A stretch of 64,000 bases of DNA from an uncultured Prevotellaceae bacterium (lineage in GTDB: Bacteria; Bacteroidota; Bacteroidia; Bacteroidales; Muribaculaceae), in NCBI GenBank assembly GCA_947302275.1, contig CAMYUW010000007.1, positions 1 through 64,000 of the forward strand, in the 5' to 3' direction. Made by a program: the position numbers and the translations under genes. This document shows, piece after piece, positions 1-7,380 of this stretch (positions are counted from its first letter, which is position 1; every line of letters starts with the position of its first letter). The notes under the pieces were generated by a model. The model ran no database searches, was not told where the DNA came from, and saw only the letters and a list, made by a program, of their open reading frames with translations.

Positions 1-842
1 ATGTTGCGAGCCTCTACCTCCTCACTGATGATGCAGTAGTTGGGGCGGGTCTGCAATGCGCACTCCAGAGCGATATGTGACGCTGAGCGTCCCATCAGTT
101 TCATGAAGTGCCAGTATTTCTTGGCAGAGTTACAGTCGCGTGCCACATTGCCAATCAGTTCGCTATACACCTTGGTAGCGGTGTCAAAACCGAATGAGGT
201 CTCGATGTGCTCGTTCTTGAGGTCACCGTCGATAGTCTTGGGAACACCGATTACCTGAATGCCTGAATCGTGGGCCTTGTAGTACTCGGCCAGGATTGCT
301 GCATTAGTATTGCTATCGTCACCACCAATGATGACAACAGCCGTGATTTTGAGTTCACGCAGGATATCAAGACCTGCCTCAAACTGTTCGGGTTTCTCGA
401 GTTTGGTGCGTCCAGAACCGATAAGGTCAAAGCCACCGGTGTTGCGGTACTGCTCGATAAGGTCGCCCGTGATTTCGATGTAACGATGCTTCACCAGTCC
501 ATTAGGACCGCCCAGGAAACCATACAGGCGGCAGTACTTGTTCAGCGCCTTGATGCCGTCATAGAGGCCGCAAATCACATTGTGGCCACCAGGAGCCTGA
601 CCACCACTGAGGATAACACCCACGTTGAAGGGCTTCTCGGGAGGCATGGCGGAGTCGTCGCGCTCAAAGGTCAATTGGGGCATACCATAGGTGCAGGGGA
701 ACAGGGACTTGATGGCTTCTTGATCGGCCACCGACTGCGTAGGTTCACCCTCGACCGCACGGACGGGGCACCTAAGCGTAACGGGCAGCTTAGGCCTATA
801 GGTAAGCCTCATCTGCTCCAGGTAACTCTTATTGTCAGTCAT
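1..842 (-). CDS. pfp: Pyrophosphate-dependent 6-phosphofructokinase, 3' end cut by the window
   Basis: Phosphorylates fructose 6-phosphate with pyrophosphate in cytoplasmic glycolysis. The start codon is the reverse complement of CAT at 840-842, and about 280 codons are readable before the window edge. Visible motifs are an N-terminal substrate loop ([14 protein letters not shown]), [20 protein letters not shown] and MGRSASH. The GGDDSNT form, where ATP-dependent enzymes have GGDGS, and PKTIDGDL are typical of PPi-dependent enzymes, the usual type in Bacteroidales. The C-terminal part lies outside the window. A near-perfect promoter box (TACTTTTGC on the minus strand, 896-904) lies about 55 bases upstream. 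The assignment is strong; PPi use is inferred from motifs. Confidence 0.9.
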   Translation of the reverse strand, partial: MTDNKSYLEQMRLTYRPKLPVTLRCPVRAVEGEPTQSVADQEAIKSLFPCTYGMPQLTFERDDSAMPPEKPFNVGVILSGGQAPGGHNVICGLYDGIKALNKYCRLYGFLGGPNGLVKHRYIEITGDLIEQYRNTGGFDLIGSGRTKLEKPEQFEAGLDILRELKITAVVIIGGDDSNTNAAILAEYYKAHDSGIQVIGVPKTIDGDLKNEHIETSFGFDTATKVYSELIGNVARDCNSAKKYWHFMKLMGRSASHIALECALQTRPNYCIISEEVEARN

Positions 843-895
843 TGTACTTATATTTATTGGTTTGTATAAACGATTAAACAATCTCTTTTACGCCT

Positions 896-904
896 GCAAA
901 AGTA
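896..904 (-). promoter_or_regulatory. Promoter -7 box for pfp
   Basis: On the minus strand this reads TACTTTTGC, matching the Bacteroidetes TAnnTTTGC element. No clear TTG is seen at the usual distance upstream, so only the -7 box is claimed. Confidence 0.5.
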
Positions 905-1192
905 CTGCAAATATGTCACGCTTGCATCATAAAATGATAACAAATGTTCAATTTATTTAGCCCTATTTAGATTTTTTGACACTTTGAGCCTCAAAACCGA
1001 CGATTTCTCACGCAATAACCCCTCTGAAATAACAATCCGCAACCCCATTTAGTGCCCCTACCCCAGCAATTACCGCTACCTTTTATCGCAGTAATCTTAG
1101 GCTGAAGCTGAAAGTGATTGATATATACCTCGGACTTGCGCATTTAAAATGGATTCCAGCGGCACTTGATTTCCAAATTTCCGATAGAATAC

Positions 1193-1224
1193 TTGGTGTG
1201 TACTGAAAAAAGATGTATCTTCGC
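1193..1224 (+). promoter_or_regulatory. Promoter for the rmlA operon
   Basis: TTG at 1193-1195, a gap of 20 bases, then TATCTTCGC at 1216-1224, one mismatch from TAnnTTTGC. It sits 43 bases before the rmlA start codon. Confidence 0.55.
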
Positions 1225-1267
1225 AATTTCAAAACCGTTATTAAGAAAGTAACATAAAATAGACAAT

Positions 1268-2149
1268 ATGAAAGGAATCGTACTGGCAGGTGGCTCGGGA
1301 ACAAGGCTTTACCCGGTGACCAAGGGTATCTCAAAGCAGCTTATACCCATTTATGACAAGCCGATGGTGTATTATCCCATCTCGGTGCTCATGCTTGCAG
1401 GCATCCGTGACATTCTGATTATATCCACGCCTCAAGACCTGCCCATGTTCCGCAGGTTACTCGGTACTGGCGAAGAAATCGGCGTGCATTTTGAATTTGC
1501 CGAGCAACCCCGTCCCGAGGGTCTGGCACAAGCGTTTATCATCGGAGAAGAGTTTGTCGGCAAGGACAGCGTCTGCCTGGTGCTGGGCGACAACATCTTT
1601 TATGGCCAGAGTTTCACACGCATGCTGCTCGATGCCGTGCAACGCACCGAGGAACAAAACATCAGCACCTTGTGGGCCTACGCCGTCAAGGACCCAGAGC
1701 GCTTCGGCGTGGTGGCCTTTGACGAACACGGCAAAGCAACTAGTCTGGAGGAGAAGCCAGAGCATCCCAAGAGCAACTATGCCGTGACCGGACTCTACTT
1801 CTATCCCAACGACGTTGTGGAAATCGCCAAGCACATCAAGCCCAGTGCTCGTGGAGAACTTGAAATCACCACCGTCAACCAAGAATTCCTGCGTCAAGAC
1901 CGGGTTCATGTTCAGACACTAGGCCGCGGCTTTGCATGGCTTGATACGGGTACCAGCGACTCAATGGCCGATGCTTCTAACTTCATTGGCACCATCATCA
2001 ACATGCAGGGAGTTCAGGTAGCAGCCCTTGAGGAGATATCCTTCCGCAAGGGATGGATCACGGCCGAACAACTGCTTGCGCTCGCCGAGCCCATGAAGAA
2101 GAACCATTACGGCCAATACTTAATCAAACTTGCTCAAAATGGAATTTGA
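1268..2149 (+). CDS. rmlA: Glucose-1-phosphate thymidylyltransferase
   Basis: Makes dTDP-glucose from glucose 1-phosphate and dTTP, the first step to dTDP-deoxysugars for surface polysaccharide. The 293-residue length is normal. The N-terminal nucleotide-binding signature GGSGTRLYP (residues 8-16) is followed by [15 protein letters not shown], and later come LGDNIFYG and WLDTGTSDS, all characteristic of RmlA. First gene of a tight four-gene operon: the next start codon lies inside its last codons. rmlB (4,6-dehydratase) and rmlC/D are not in the window, so the intermediate must come from an rmlB elsewhere. Confidence 0.95.
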   Translation: MKGIVLAGGSGTRLYPVTKGISKQLIPIYDKPMVYYPISVLMLAGIRDILIISTPQDLPMFRRLLGTGEEIGVHFEFAEQPRPEGLAQAFIIGEEFVGKDSVCLVLGDNIFYGQSFTRMLLDAVQRTEEQNISTLWAYAVKDPERFGVVAFDEHGKATSLEEKPEHPKSNYAVTGLYFYPNDVVEIAKHIKPSARGELEITTVNQEFLRQDRVHVQTLGRGFAWLDTGTSDSMADASNFIGTIINMQGVQVAALEEISFRKGWITAEQLLALAEPMKKNHYGQYLIKLAQNGI

Positions 2150-2564
2150 CGACCTGCAACAGGCCCATCTCATCGAGTTACCCAAGATCAATGACCCGCG
2201 TGGGAATCTCACCTTTATTGAGAGTGGGCAAGACGTGCCATTCAAGGTCATGCGCAACTATTGGATCTATGATGTGCCCAGCGGCATGTGGCGCGACGGG
2301 CATGCTTTCGGGCACCAGCAGGAACTCATCTTAGCACTTAGCGGCAGCTTTGACGTGGTTGTCAACGATGGCTCCCACGAAACGGTTTTCCACTTGGCTC
2401 GTCCCCAAATTGCCCTGTTTGTCCCTGAGATGACATGGCGACACATCGATAATTTCTCCACCAATTCAGTGGCGCTGATTCTGACCAGCACCTTATACGA
2501 CCCCGACGATTACATAGCCAATTTTGAACAATTCAAGAGCCTAAAAAATCAACACAATGAATAG
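2139..2564 (+). CDS. FdtA/QdtA-like sugar 3,4-ketoisomerase, paralogue 1 (altered HxH)
   Basis: A 141-residue single-domain cupin of the WxcM/FdtA/QdtA family, whose members move the keto group of dTDP-4-keto-6-deoxyglucose from C4 to C3. The start ATG at 2139 overlaps the rmlA end; the preceding in-frame TTG is less likely. The family core RGxHAH reads [10 protein letters not shown] here: the first His is kept but the second His of the HxH pair is Phe. The following [14 protein letters not shown] and [16 protein letters not shown] match the fold. Its start-stop overlap with the next paralogue suggests translational coupling. It may be catalytically weak, have a different specificity, or be a partner subunit; which is unknown. 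Confidence 0.8.
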   Translation: MEFDDLQQAHLIELPKINDPRGNLTFIESGQDVPFKVMRNYWIYDVPSGMWRDGHAFGHQQELILALSGSFDVVVNDGSHETVFHLARPQIALFVPEMTWRHIDNFSTNSVALILTSTLYDPDDYIANFEQFKSLKNQHNE

Positions 2565-3015
2565 TACCGAACAAGAAAGAATCCGCATCCACCGGCAGTC
2601 CCACATCAAAGATTGCCGAATCATCACCCTTGAAAAGCATCATCATGCCAACGGAAGCCTCACAGCAGTAAACAACGGCACCGACCTGCCGTACGACATC
2701 CAACGCACGTTCTTCATCTACGATGTGCCTGGCGGCGCAGAACGAGGAGGCCACAGCCACTATACATGCCACGAGTTCATTATTGCCATCAGCGGAAGTT
2801 TTGACGTCACGATCGACGATGGCATGGACAAGCGCACCTATACCCTTAACCGCCCCTATCAGGGATTGCTTGTCGTGCCCGGCATTTGGCGCACGCTACA
2901 GAATTTCTCTTCGGGCTCAGTATGCCTGGCCCTTGCGTCCCACCACTATGAGGAGGACGACTACGTCAGAGATTACCAGCATTTTCTTGAACTGAAAGAC
3001 ATTAATAAAGAATAA
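2557..3015 (+). CDS. FdtA/QdtA-like sugar 3,4-ketoisomerase, paralogue 2
   Basis: 152-residue cupin homologous to the gene before it, with the intact motif ERGGHSHYTCHEFI, i.e. the GGHxH pair considered catalytic in FdtA and QdtA. The IAISGSFDVTIDDG and RPYQGLLVVPGIWR segments align with the first paralogue throughout. Expected reaction: isomerisation of dTDP-4-keto-6-deoxyglucose to the 3-keto sugar that the downstream aminotransferase uses. The start overlaps the previous stop by 8 bases; the next gene follows after 17 bases. Whether the product is the galacto (Fdt) or gluco (Qdt) epimer cannot be read from the motifs alone. Confidence 0.85.
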   Translation: MNSTEQERIRIHRQSHIKDCRIITLEKHHHANGSLTAVNNGTDLPYDIQRTFFIYDVPGGAERGGHSHYTCHEFIIAISGSFDVTIDDGMDKRTYTLNRPYQGLLVVPGIWRTLQNFSSGSVCLALASHHYEEDDYVRDYQHFLELKDINKE

Positions 3016-3032
3016 CAGCTATCACCAGCACG

Positions 3033-4154
3033 ATGAAACAATATCCATTCCTTGACCTGGCCATCGCCAACCAGCCATATATCGACGAACTCAAAGCCGC
3101 TGCATGTGAGGTAATTGAACGCGGACGGTATCTTCACAGCACCCAGACCGAACTGCTTGAAGAAGAAATAGCCCAAGTGTGCCAAACGCAGCACTGTGTG
3201 GGGGTGAGTAATGGCCTGGACGCACTACGGCTCATTTTGCGCGCCTACAAGGAATTAGGCGTCATGCGTGATGGTGATGAGGTCATCGTGCCAGCCAACA
3301 CTTATGTCGCCAGTGTGCTGGCCATCAGCGACAATGCCCTTGTGCCAATTCTGTGTGATGTGAGCGAGGAAACCATGAATCTTGACACACAACTGTTGCA
3401 GCAACTCATCACACCGCGCACCCGTGCCATCATGCCTGTGCACCTCTATGGCACGCCATGCTGGGACAATGCGCTCATGCAGGCCGCACGTGACCACGAT
3501 CTGCGCATCATCGAAGATAATGCTCAAGCCATCGGAGCCATGAGCCCTATCGCTGGTCTGAACGGCACTTTTGTTACAGGAGGACTGGGTGATGCCGCCG
3601 GAATCAGTTTTTATCCGACAAAGAATCTGGGAGCACTCGGAGACGGTGGCGCAGTAGTGACCAACGATGAAACTCTCGCTGCAACCGTCAAGGCGCTAGC
3701 CAATTACGGGTCAGACAGGCGCTACCATAATATCTATCAGGGATATAACTGCCGACTCGACGAGATTCAGGCCGCCATGCTTAGGGTCAAATTACGCTAC
3801 TTGGAGCACGAGAATGACACCCGCGCGTCTATTGCCAGGGCCTATAACGAGGCCATCAACAACCCACACGTCAAAACGCCTAACATCTTTGACGGCATGA
3901 AACAGATTTGGCACCAATATGTAGTCAGGGTGGAAAACCGCGACGCCTTCCGCGCACATTTGGCTGACAATGGTGTTGGAACTGATATCCATTACGCTAC
4001 CCCACCCCATCAGCAACCTTGTTACCAAGATCTGCAACATGCGCCCCTACCCGTTGCCGACCGCCTTGCCGACGAGGTCGTTTCTCTGCCTATCGCACAT
4101 CCCATCACCCCCGATGATGCCCGTGAAATAGCCGCAATCATCAACGCCTATTAA
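3033..4154 (+). CDS. dTDP-3-amino-3,6-dideoxyhexose aminotransferase (DegT family)
   Basis: PLP-dependent sugar aminotransferase of the DegT/DnrJ/EryC1/StrS family, 373 residues. It transfers an amino group to C3 of the dTDP-3-keto-6-deoxyhexose made by the ketoisomerases, as FdtB or QdtB do. Visible elements: GVSNGLDALRLIL (cofactor phosphate site), EDNAQAIGA (Asp near residue 162), and the Schiff-base Lys near residue 197 in SFYPTKNLGALGDGGA. The C-terminal YNCRLDEIQAAMLRVKL is the usual end-of-domain signature. Last gene of the operon. No acetyltransferase (FdtC/QdtC) follows, so the final sugar may be non-acetylated or completed by an unlinked enzyme. Confidence 0.88.
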   Translation: MKQYPFLDLAIANQPYIDELKAAACEVIERGRYLHSTQTELLEEEIAQVCQTQHCVGVSNGLDALRLILRAYKELGVMRDGDEVIVPANTYVASVLAISDNALVPILCDVSEETMNLDTQLLQQLITPRTRAIMPVHLYGTPCWDNALMQAARDHDLRIIEDNAQAIGAMSPIAGLNGTFVTGGLGDAAGISFYPTKNLGALGDGGAVVTNDETLAATVKALANYGSDRRYHNIYQGYNCRLDEIQAAMLRVKLRYLEHENDTRASIARAYNEAINNPHVKTPNIFDGMKQIWHQYVVRVENRDAFRAHLADNGVGTDIHYATPPHQQPCYQDLQHAPLPVADRLADEVVSLPIAHPITPDDAREIAAIINAY

Positions 4155-4164
4155 AGACATACTC

Positions 4165-4183
4165 GCAGACAATCATTGTCTGC
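4165..4183. terminator. Hairpin between convergent genes
   Basis: Near-perfect palindrome GCAGACAAT-C-ATTGTCTGC, 11 bases after the aminotransferase stop and 43 bases past the end of the converging HU gene. Likely a shared terminator; the T-tract is weak. Confidence 0.4.
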
Positions 4184-4225
4184 CAAATCAAGGCATTATG
4201 ATAGTGGAGTATTCCTCTTGTTATT

Positions 4226-5398
4226 TCAGTTTTTGCCCTTCAGGATTTTCCACGACAGATTCTGCGCCTTCTTCAGGCTGGCGGGATCATTGGCGTCGAT
4301 GCCATATTTCTCGGCAGGTGGTATCACCAGAACAGTGCCAAGGGGCACATTGTCAGGATTGCTGATTTTATCCTTGTTCTCTTCATAGATATAAACCCAG
4401 AACCACTGGCTGCCATAATGCTTGGCTGCCATGGTGCTCAAGACATTCTGATCAGTAATCGTCTCGGTAACAATCGGTTCCTCATCGGCAAGAGCAACTG
4501 TGTCACTGTCGGCAGCAATGACGTTTCCTGAGGAATGTTCAGCCTTACCACAGCTTCTCATCAGCAGCCACATCAACAGACAACCGACCAAGACCCCTAT
4601 TGCCACCAGTACCCACATGCGTTTGCCATGCTTGTTCGGCATACTTTCCAGTTGCTCGGCCGTAGGAGTATAAGCATTACGGGGAGCAGGACGGTAGAAA
4701 TACTCATCCGGGTCAGGCTCCTCTACGGGCTCAGGCTCTGGAACCGGTTGTGAGGGTCCATCAATAGGGATACCGATGAGCATCGGACGTGAAACGGGAG
4801 CTGCATGAGCCGGTTCTACCGTTTTCTCTGGTTCAGAAGAATCCTCTTCTTCAACGGGTACTGCCTCTGCAACGGGTTGCTCTTCCGGAACGGGTATTTC
4901 TTCTTCTACTTTTTTCACGTCTTCGGCTGGTGTCTCTTCAACTTCCGGCTGATTTTCCTCCGGCTCCTTGAGCGATTCATCTCCTGTAGGTTTAGCTTTC
5001 TGTACAGCCGGCAAGTCCTGATCGAACAAGGACGGATACTCTTTATCGATCGCTTCCAGTCGCTCATCGGTCATCGCATCATCCAGAAAAACGGTTTCGA
5101 ATTGGGCAAACGGCAGGTTCACAGCATCAGACAACGATTTATCAGGGGTGAACGACAACTTATTGTGGCCGGAGATCTCGATGGCGTTGCCAGTTGACAC
5201 GCTAACGCTCTTACGTGGCTTAGCATGAATCACCTTAAAGGTTCCCACACCCTTGATTTTCACATCCTCGCCATCGATGAGCGCCTGGGAGACGGTAGAG
5301 AACAATTCCCTCAGGAACAATTCACACACGCGCTTGGTCGTTGAGGTGGATTCTGCAATCAGGTCAACTAGTTCAACAAATGTGATTTTGGCATTCAT
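4226..5398 (-). CDS. HU-family DNA-binding domain fused to a membrane anchor and LysM-like domain
   Basis: 390 residues in four parts. Residues 1-95 are an HU/IHF-type fold (VDLIAESTSTTKRVCELFLR, then GVGTFKVIHAKPRKSVSV). Residues 135-230 are a Pro/Glu/Val-rich acidic linker. Residues 261-281 form one strong transmembrane helix (MWVLVAIGVLVGCLLMWLLM). Residues about 305-362 resemble a LysM module (VLSTMAAKHYGSQWFWVYIY and the VPLGTVLVIP ending). With the HU end in the cytoplasm the LysM end would face the periplasm. The gene is 16 bases downstream of a plain HU gene and probably co-transcribed with it. Inference: it could tether DNA to the envelope. Membrane HU proteins are seen in Bacteroidetes, but no function is assigned here. 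Confidence 0.8.
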   Translation of the reverse strand: MNAKITFVELVDLIAESTSTTKRVCELFLRELFSTVSQALIDGEDVKIKGVGTFKVIHAKPRKSVSVSTGNAIEISGHNKLSFTPDKSLSDAVNLPFAQFETVFLDDAMTDERLEAIDKEYPSLFDQDLPAVQKAKPTGDESLKEPEENQPEVEETPAEDVKKVEEEIPVPEEQPVAEAVPVEEEDSSEPEKTVEPAHAAPVSRPMLIGIPIDGPSQPVPEPEPVEEPDPDEYFYRPAPRNAYTPTAEQLESMPNKHGKRMWVLVAIGVLVGCLLMWLLMRSCGKAEHSSGNVIAADSDTVALADEEPIVTETITDQNVLSTMAAKHYGSQWFWVYIYEENKDKISNPDNVPLGTVLVIPPAEKYGIDANDPASLKKAQNLSWKILKGKN

Positions 5399-5414
5399 GA
5401 CTTACCCTCCTGAT

Positions 5415-5687
5415 TTATTTGAGTTTCGCCTTAAGCACACCACTGATCTTGAATCCCACGACAATCTTCGGGGGCACCAACATGCGCCTACCTGTTGACG
5501 GGTGATTCATCACGCGCTCATTGCGCTTCTTGGGCTCAAACGTGCCAAAGCTCGGCACAATCACACTATCCATCTCGCCACAACGGGTACGCAACACACC
5601 AGCAAACGCTTCAAGCAGCTTGCTCACGTCTTTAGTGCTACGGCCCAAATTGGCAGCGACGGTACTGACCAGTTTCTTGTTATCCAT
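5415..5687 (-). CDS. HU-family DNA-binding protein
   Basis: 90-residue single HU/IHF domain, a nucleoid DNA-bending protein that works as a dimer. The N-terminal dimerisation helices (KLVSTVAANLGRSTKDVSKL) are followed by VPSFGTFEPKKRNERV and the DNA-arm region NHPSTGRRMLVPPK. The start is taken at MDNKK (5685-5687), because a further in-frame start lies inside the predicted -7 promoter box at 5720-5728. First gene of a two-gene unit with the membrane-anchored HU protein. Sequence divergence from the HU domain of its neighbour is large, so this is an old paralogy. Confidence 0.9.
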   Translation of the reverse strand: MDNKKLVSTVAANLGRSTKDVSKLLEAFAGVLRTRCGEMDSVIVPSFGTFEPKKRNERVMNHPSTGRRMLVPPKIVVGFKISGVLKAKLK

Positions 5688-5719
5688 ATTAGAGCAGAAT
5701 CCAAAAAGTGAATTAATTG

Positions 5720-5728
5720 GCAAAATTA
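5720..5728 (-). promoter_or_regulatory. Promoter -7 box for the HU pair
   Basis: Reads TAATTTTGC on the minus strand, a full match to TAnnTTTGC, 33 bases before the chosen HU start codon. The -33 element is not clear. Confidence 0.5.
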
Positions 5729-5826
5729 GCGATAATTTTTGTCATTTGGCTTTTTTCATTTAATTTTGTGACTCACATTGACCAATTAAGTCCTTTAGAC
5801 ACAAACATTATATAATATAAACTGAT

Positions 5827-6792
5827 ATGAGAAAAATCGTTATTCTTGACGGATATGCCGGCAATCCCGGCGACCTCTCCTGGGAACCGATGAAGGCATT
5901 AGCGCCGTGTGACATTTATGACTTTGGTACCGCTGATACTGTGCTCGAGCGCTGTAAAGGTGCAGAAATGGTGTTGACCAACAAGGTCCCGGTAGATGCC
6001 GCCGCCATAGCGAAGTTGCCTGACCTGAAATACCTCGGCGTGATGGCAACCGGATTTAACGTCGTGGACTGTGCCGAGGCTACGCGCCGAGGCATTATCG
6101 TGACTAATGTGCCAGCCTACAGCACCGACAGTGTGGCTCAGCTCACCATCGCCCACCTGCTCAACATCTGCTGGCAGCCCCAGCACTATACCGACGAGGC
6201 CCACGACCTGAAGTGGACCAACTGCGGCAGTTACGCATACTTTAACACGCCCCTTATCGAACTGGCCGGCAAGCAGATGGGTATCGTAGGACTGGGCAAC
6301 ATCGGCGGAGCCGTAGCCCGCATGGCTTTGGCGATGAACATGCGCGTGATGGCCTATACCAGCAAAAGCCAGGACCAGTTGCCCGATGGCATCATCAAGG
6401 CTGACAACCTGGAGCACCTGTTGCGCACCAGCGACGTACTCACCATGCACTGTCCGCTCAATGCCGACACCACTGGAATGATTAACGCCGAGGGTCTGGC
6501 GTTGATGAAACAAGGATCCATCGTGCTCAACATGGCACGCGGTGCCCTCATCAACGAGCAAGACCTGGCTGACGCATTGAACAGCGGGCACCTGTATGCA
6601 GCCGCTATCGACTGCACCAGCGTTGAGCCTCCCGCAGCAGACCATCCGCTGCTGACAGCACGCAACTGCTACATCACGCCCCACATCGGCTGGACCAGCT
6701 TTGAGGCCCGCAAGCGCCTGATGGACGTGATCACCAGCAACGTGGCCGCCTACCTTGACGGAAAGCCCGTGAATGTTGTAAACAACAAGTAA
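5827..6792 (+). CDS. D-2-hydroxyacid dehydrogenase (glycerate/hydroxypyruvate reductase type)
   Basis: 321-residue NAD(P)-dependent enzyme that interconverts a D-2-hydroxyacid and its 2-keto acid. The Rossmann signature is GIVGLGNIGGAVARMA (about residues 152-167). NMARGALINEQDLADAL carries the conserved Arg region and TPHIGWTSFEAR the catalytic His. The family includes glycerate dehydrogenase (HprA), D-lactate and phosphoglycerate dehydrogenases; overall form and length favour a glycerate dehydrogenase, but substrate cannot be settled by eye. A PAS-domain gene follows after 30 bases, perhaps in the same transcript. Confidence 0.85.
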   Translation: MRKIVILDGYAGNPGDLSWEPMKALAPCDIYDFGTADTVLERCKGAEMVLTNKVPVDAAAIAKLPDLKYLGVMATGFNVVDCAEATRRGIIVTNVPAYSTDSVAQLTIAHLLNICWQPQHYTDEAHDLKWTNCGSYAYFNTPLIELAGKQMGIVGLGNIGGAVARMALAMNMRVMAYTSKSQDQLPDGIIKADNLEHLLRTSDVLTMHCPLNADTTGMINAEGLALMKQGSIVLNMARGALINEQDLADALNSGHLYAAAIDCTSVEPPAADHPLLTARNCYITPHIGWTSFEARKRLMDVITSNVAAYLDGKPVNVVNNK

Positions 6793-6822
6793 AATGACCT
6801 TAAGACCCATATACAAGTAAAA

Positions 6823-7182
6823 ATGAACGAGCAAGATATTATCAACGAGGCCCTGGCGTGGGCCGAGGGCACGCATTGTGCCATCACCGTGTGTGATCTG
6901 GAAGGCAAAGTGATTTTCATGAATGAGCGCTCTCGTGCCACTTTTGACAAGGAAGGCCACACGATGTTGGGCAAGAACCTCATGCCTTGCCATAGCCCCA
7001 AGTCGCAAGAGAAAATCCGCCACATGATTGCTACCGACACCGTCAACTGCTACACCATCGACAAGCAAGGCGTCAAGAAAATGATCTATCAGACGCCTTG
7101 GCGCAAGGATGGCAAGGTCTGCGGCATGGTAGAAATTTCCATGGTCATCCCCCAAGAGATGCCACACTACGTTAGAGGGTAA
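6823..7182 (+). CDS. Small PAS-domain protein
   Basis: 119 residues forming one PAS fold and nothing else: N-terminal helix, ITVCDLEGKVIFMNERSRA (typical PAS core), GKNLMPCHSPKSQEKI, and a C-terminal strand pair WRKDGKVCGMVEISMVIP. Stand-alone PAS proteins bind small ligands or cofactors or act as partner domains; there is no output domain here. It contains two Cys residues in places that could touch a ligand (CHSPKS and NCYTID), a weak observation. It follows the dehydrogenase closely and is ended by a strong hairpin. Confidence 0.75.
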   Translation: MNEQDIINEALAWAEGTHCAITVCDLEGKVIFMNERSRATFDKEGHTMLGKNLMPCHSPKSQEKIRHMIATDTVNCYTIDKQGVKKMIYQTPWRKDGKVCGMVEISMVIPQEMPHYVRG

Positions 7183-7207
7183 GAATTAGAAAATAGGAAT
7201 CACGTAT

Positions 7208-7260
7208 TATACTTGTCTAAAATAGCCTTGAAATGGATACTTTAGACAAGTATATTTTTT
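7208..7260 (+). terminator. Rho-independent terminator after the PAS gene
   Basis: Perfect 14-base inverted repeat TATACTTGTCTAAA / TTTAGACAAGTATA (7208-7221 and 7241-7254) with a 19-base loop, directly followed by six T. It lies 25 bases past the PAS stop codon. Confidence 0.75.
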
Positions 7261-7324
7261 CGCATACATCAGCATCGAGACAAAATAATCAAGTGAATGT
7301 GTGGAAGTGTTATGAGTTTTTTTG

Positions 7325-7332
7325 TACTTTTG
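7325..7332 (+). promoter_or_regulatory. Promoter -7 box for glnS
   Basis: TACTTTTG, matching TAnnTTTG, 48 bases before the glnS start codon. No good TTG at -33. Confidence 0.5.
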
Positions 7333-7380
7333 TGGTTTGATAAGTAGAAAAACTTTTAAGAAAGGATACATTTATATATT

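Larger units (their letters stand above)
843..1267. other. Divergent intergenic region between pfp and rmlA
   Basis: 425 bases with no convincing gene. It holds a minus-strand promoter for pfp near 896-904 and a plus-strand promoter for rmlA near 1193-1224. The middle (about 950-1130) shows nothing further; a short open frame on the minus strand here runs into rmlA and has no family resemblance. Confidence 0.6.

Noticed and set aside
5778..5816. TTGACC and TATAAT boxes before the hydroxyacid dehydrogenase as a sigma-70-like promoter
   Set aside because: The gap is 27 bases, too long, and this phylum uses a different consensus; no TAnnTTTG was found at this place.
5899..7167. Long minus-strand open frame (about 420 codons) opposite the hydroxyacid dehydrogenase and PAS genes
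   Set aside because: Fully antisense to two genes with clear family motifs; the translation has no recognisable domain and arises from codon bias on the opposite strand.
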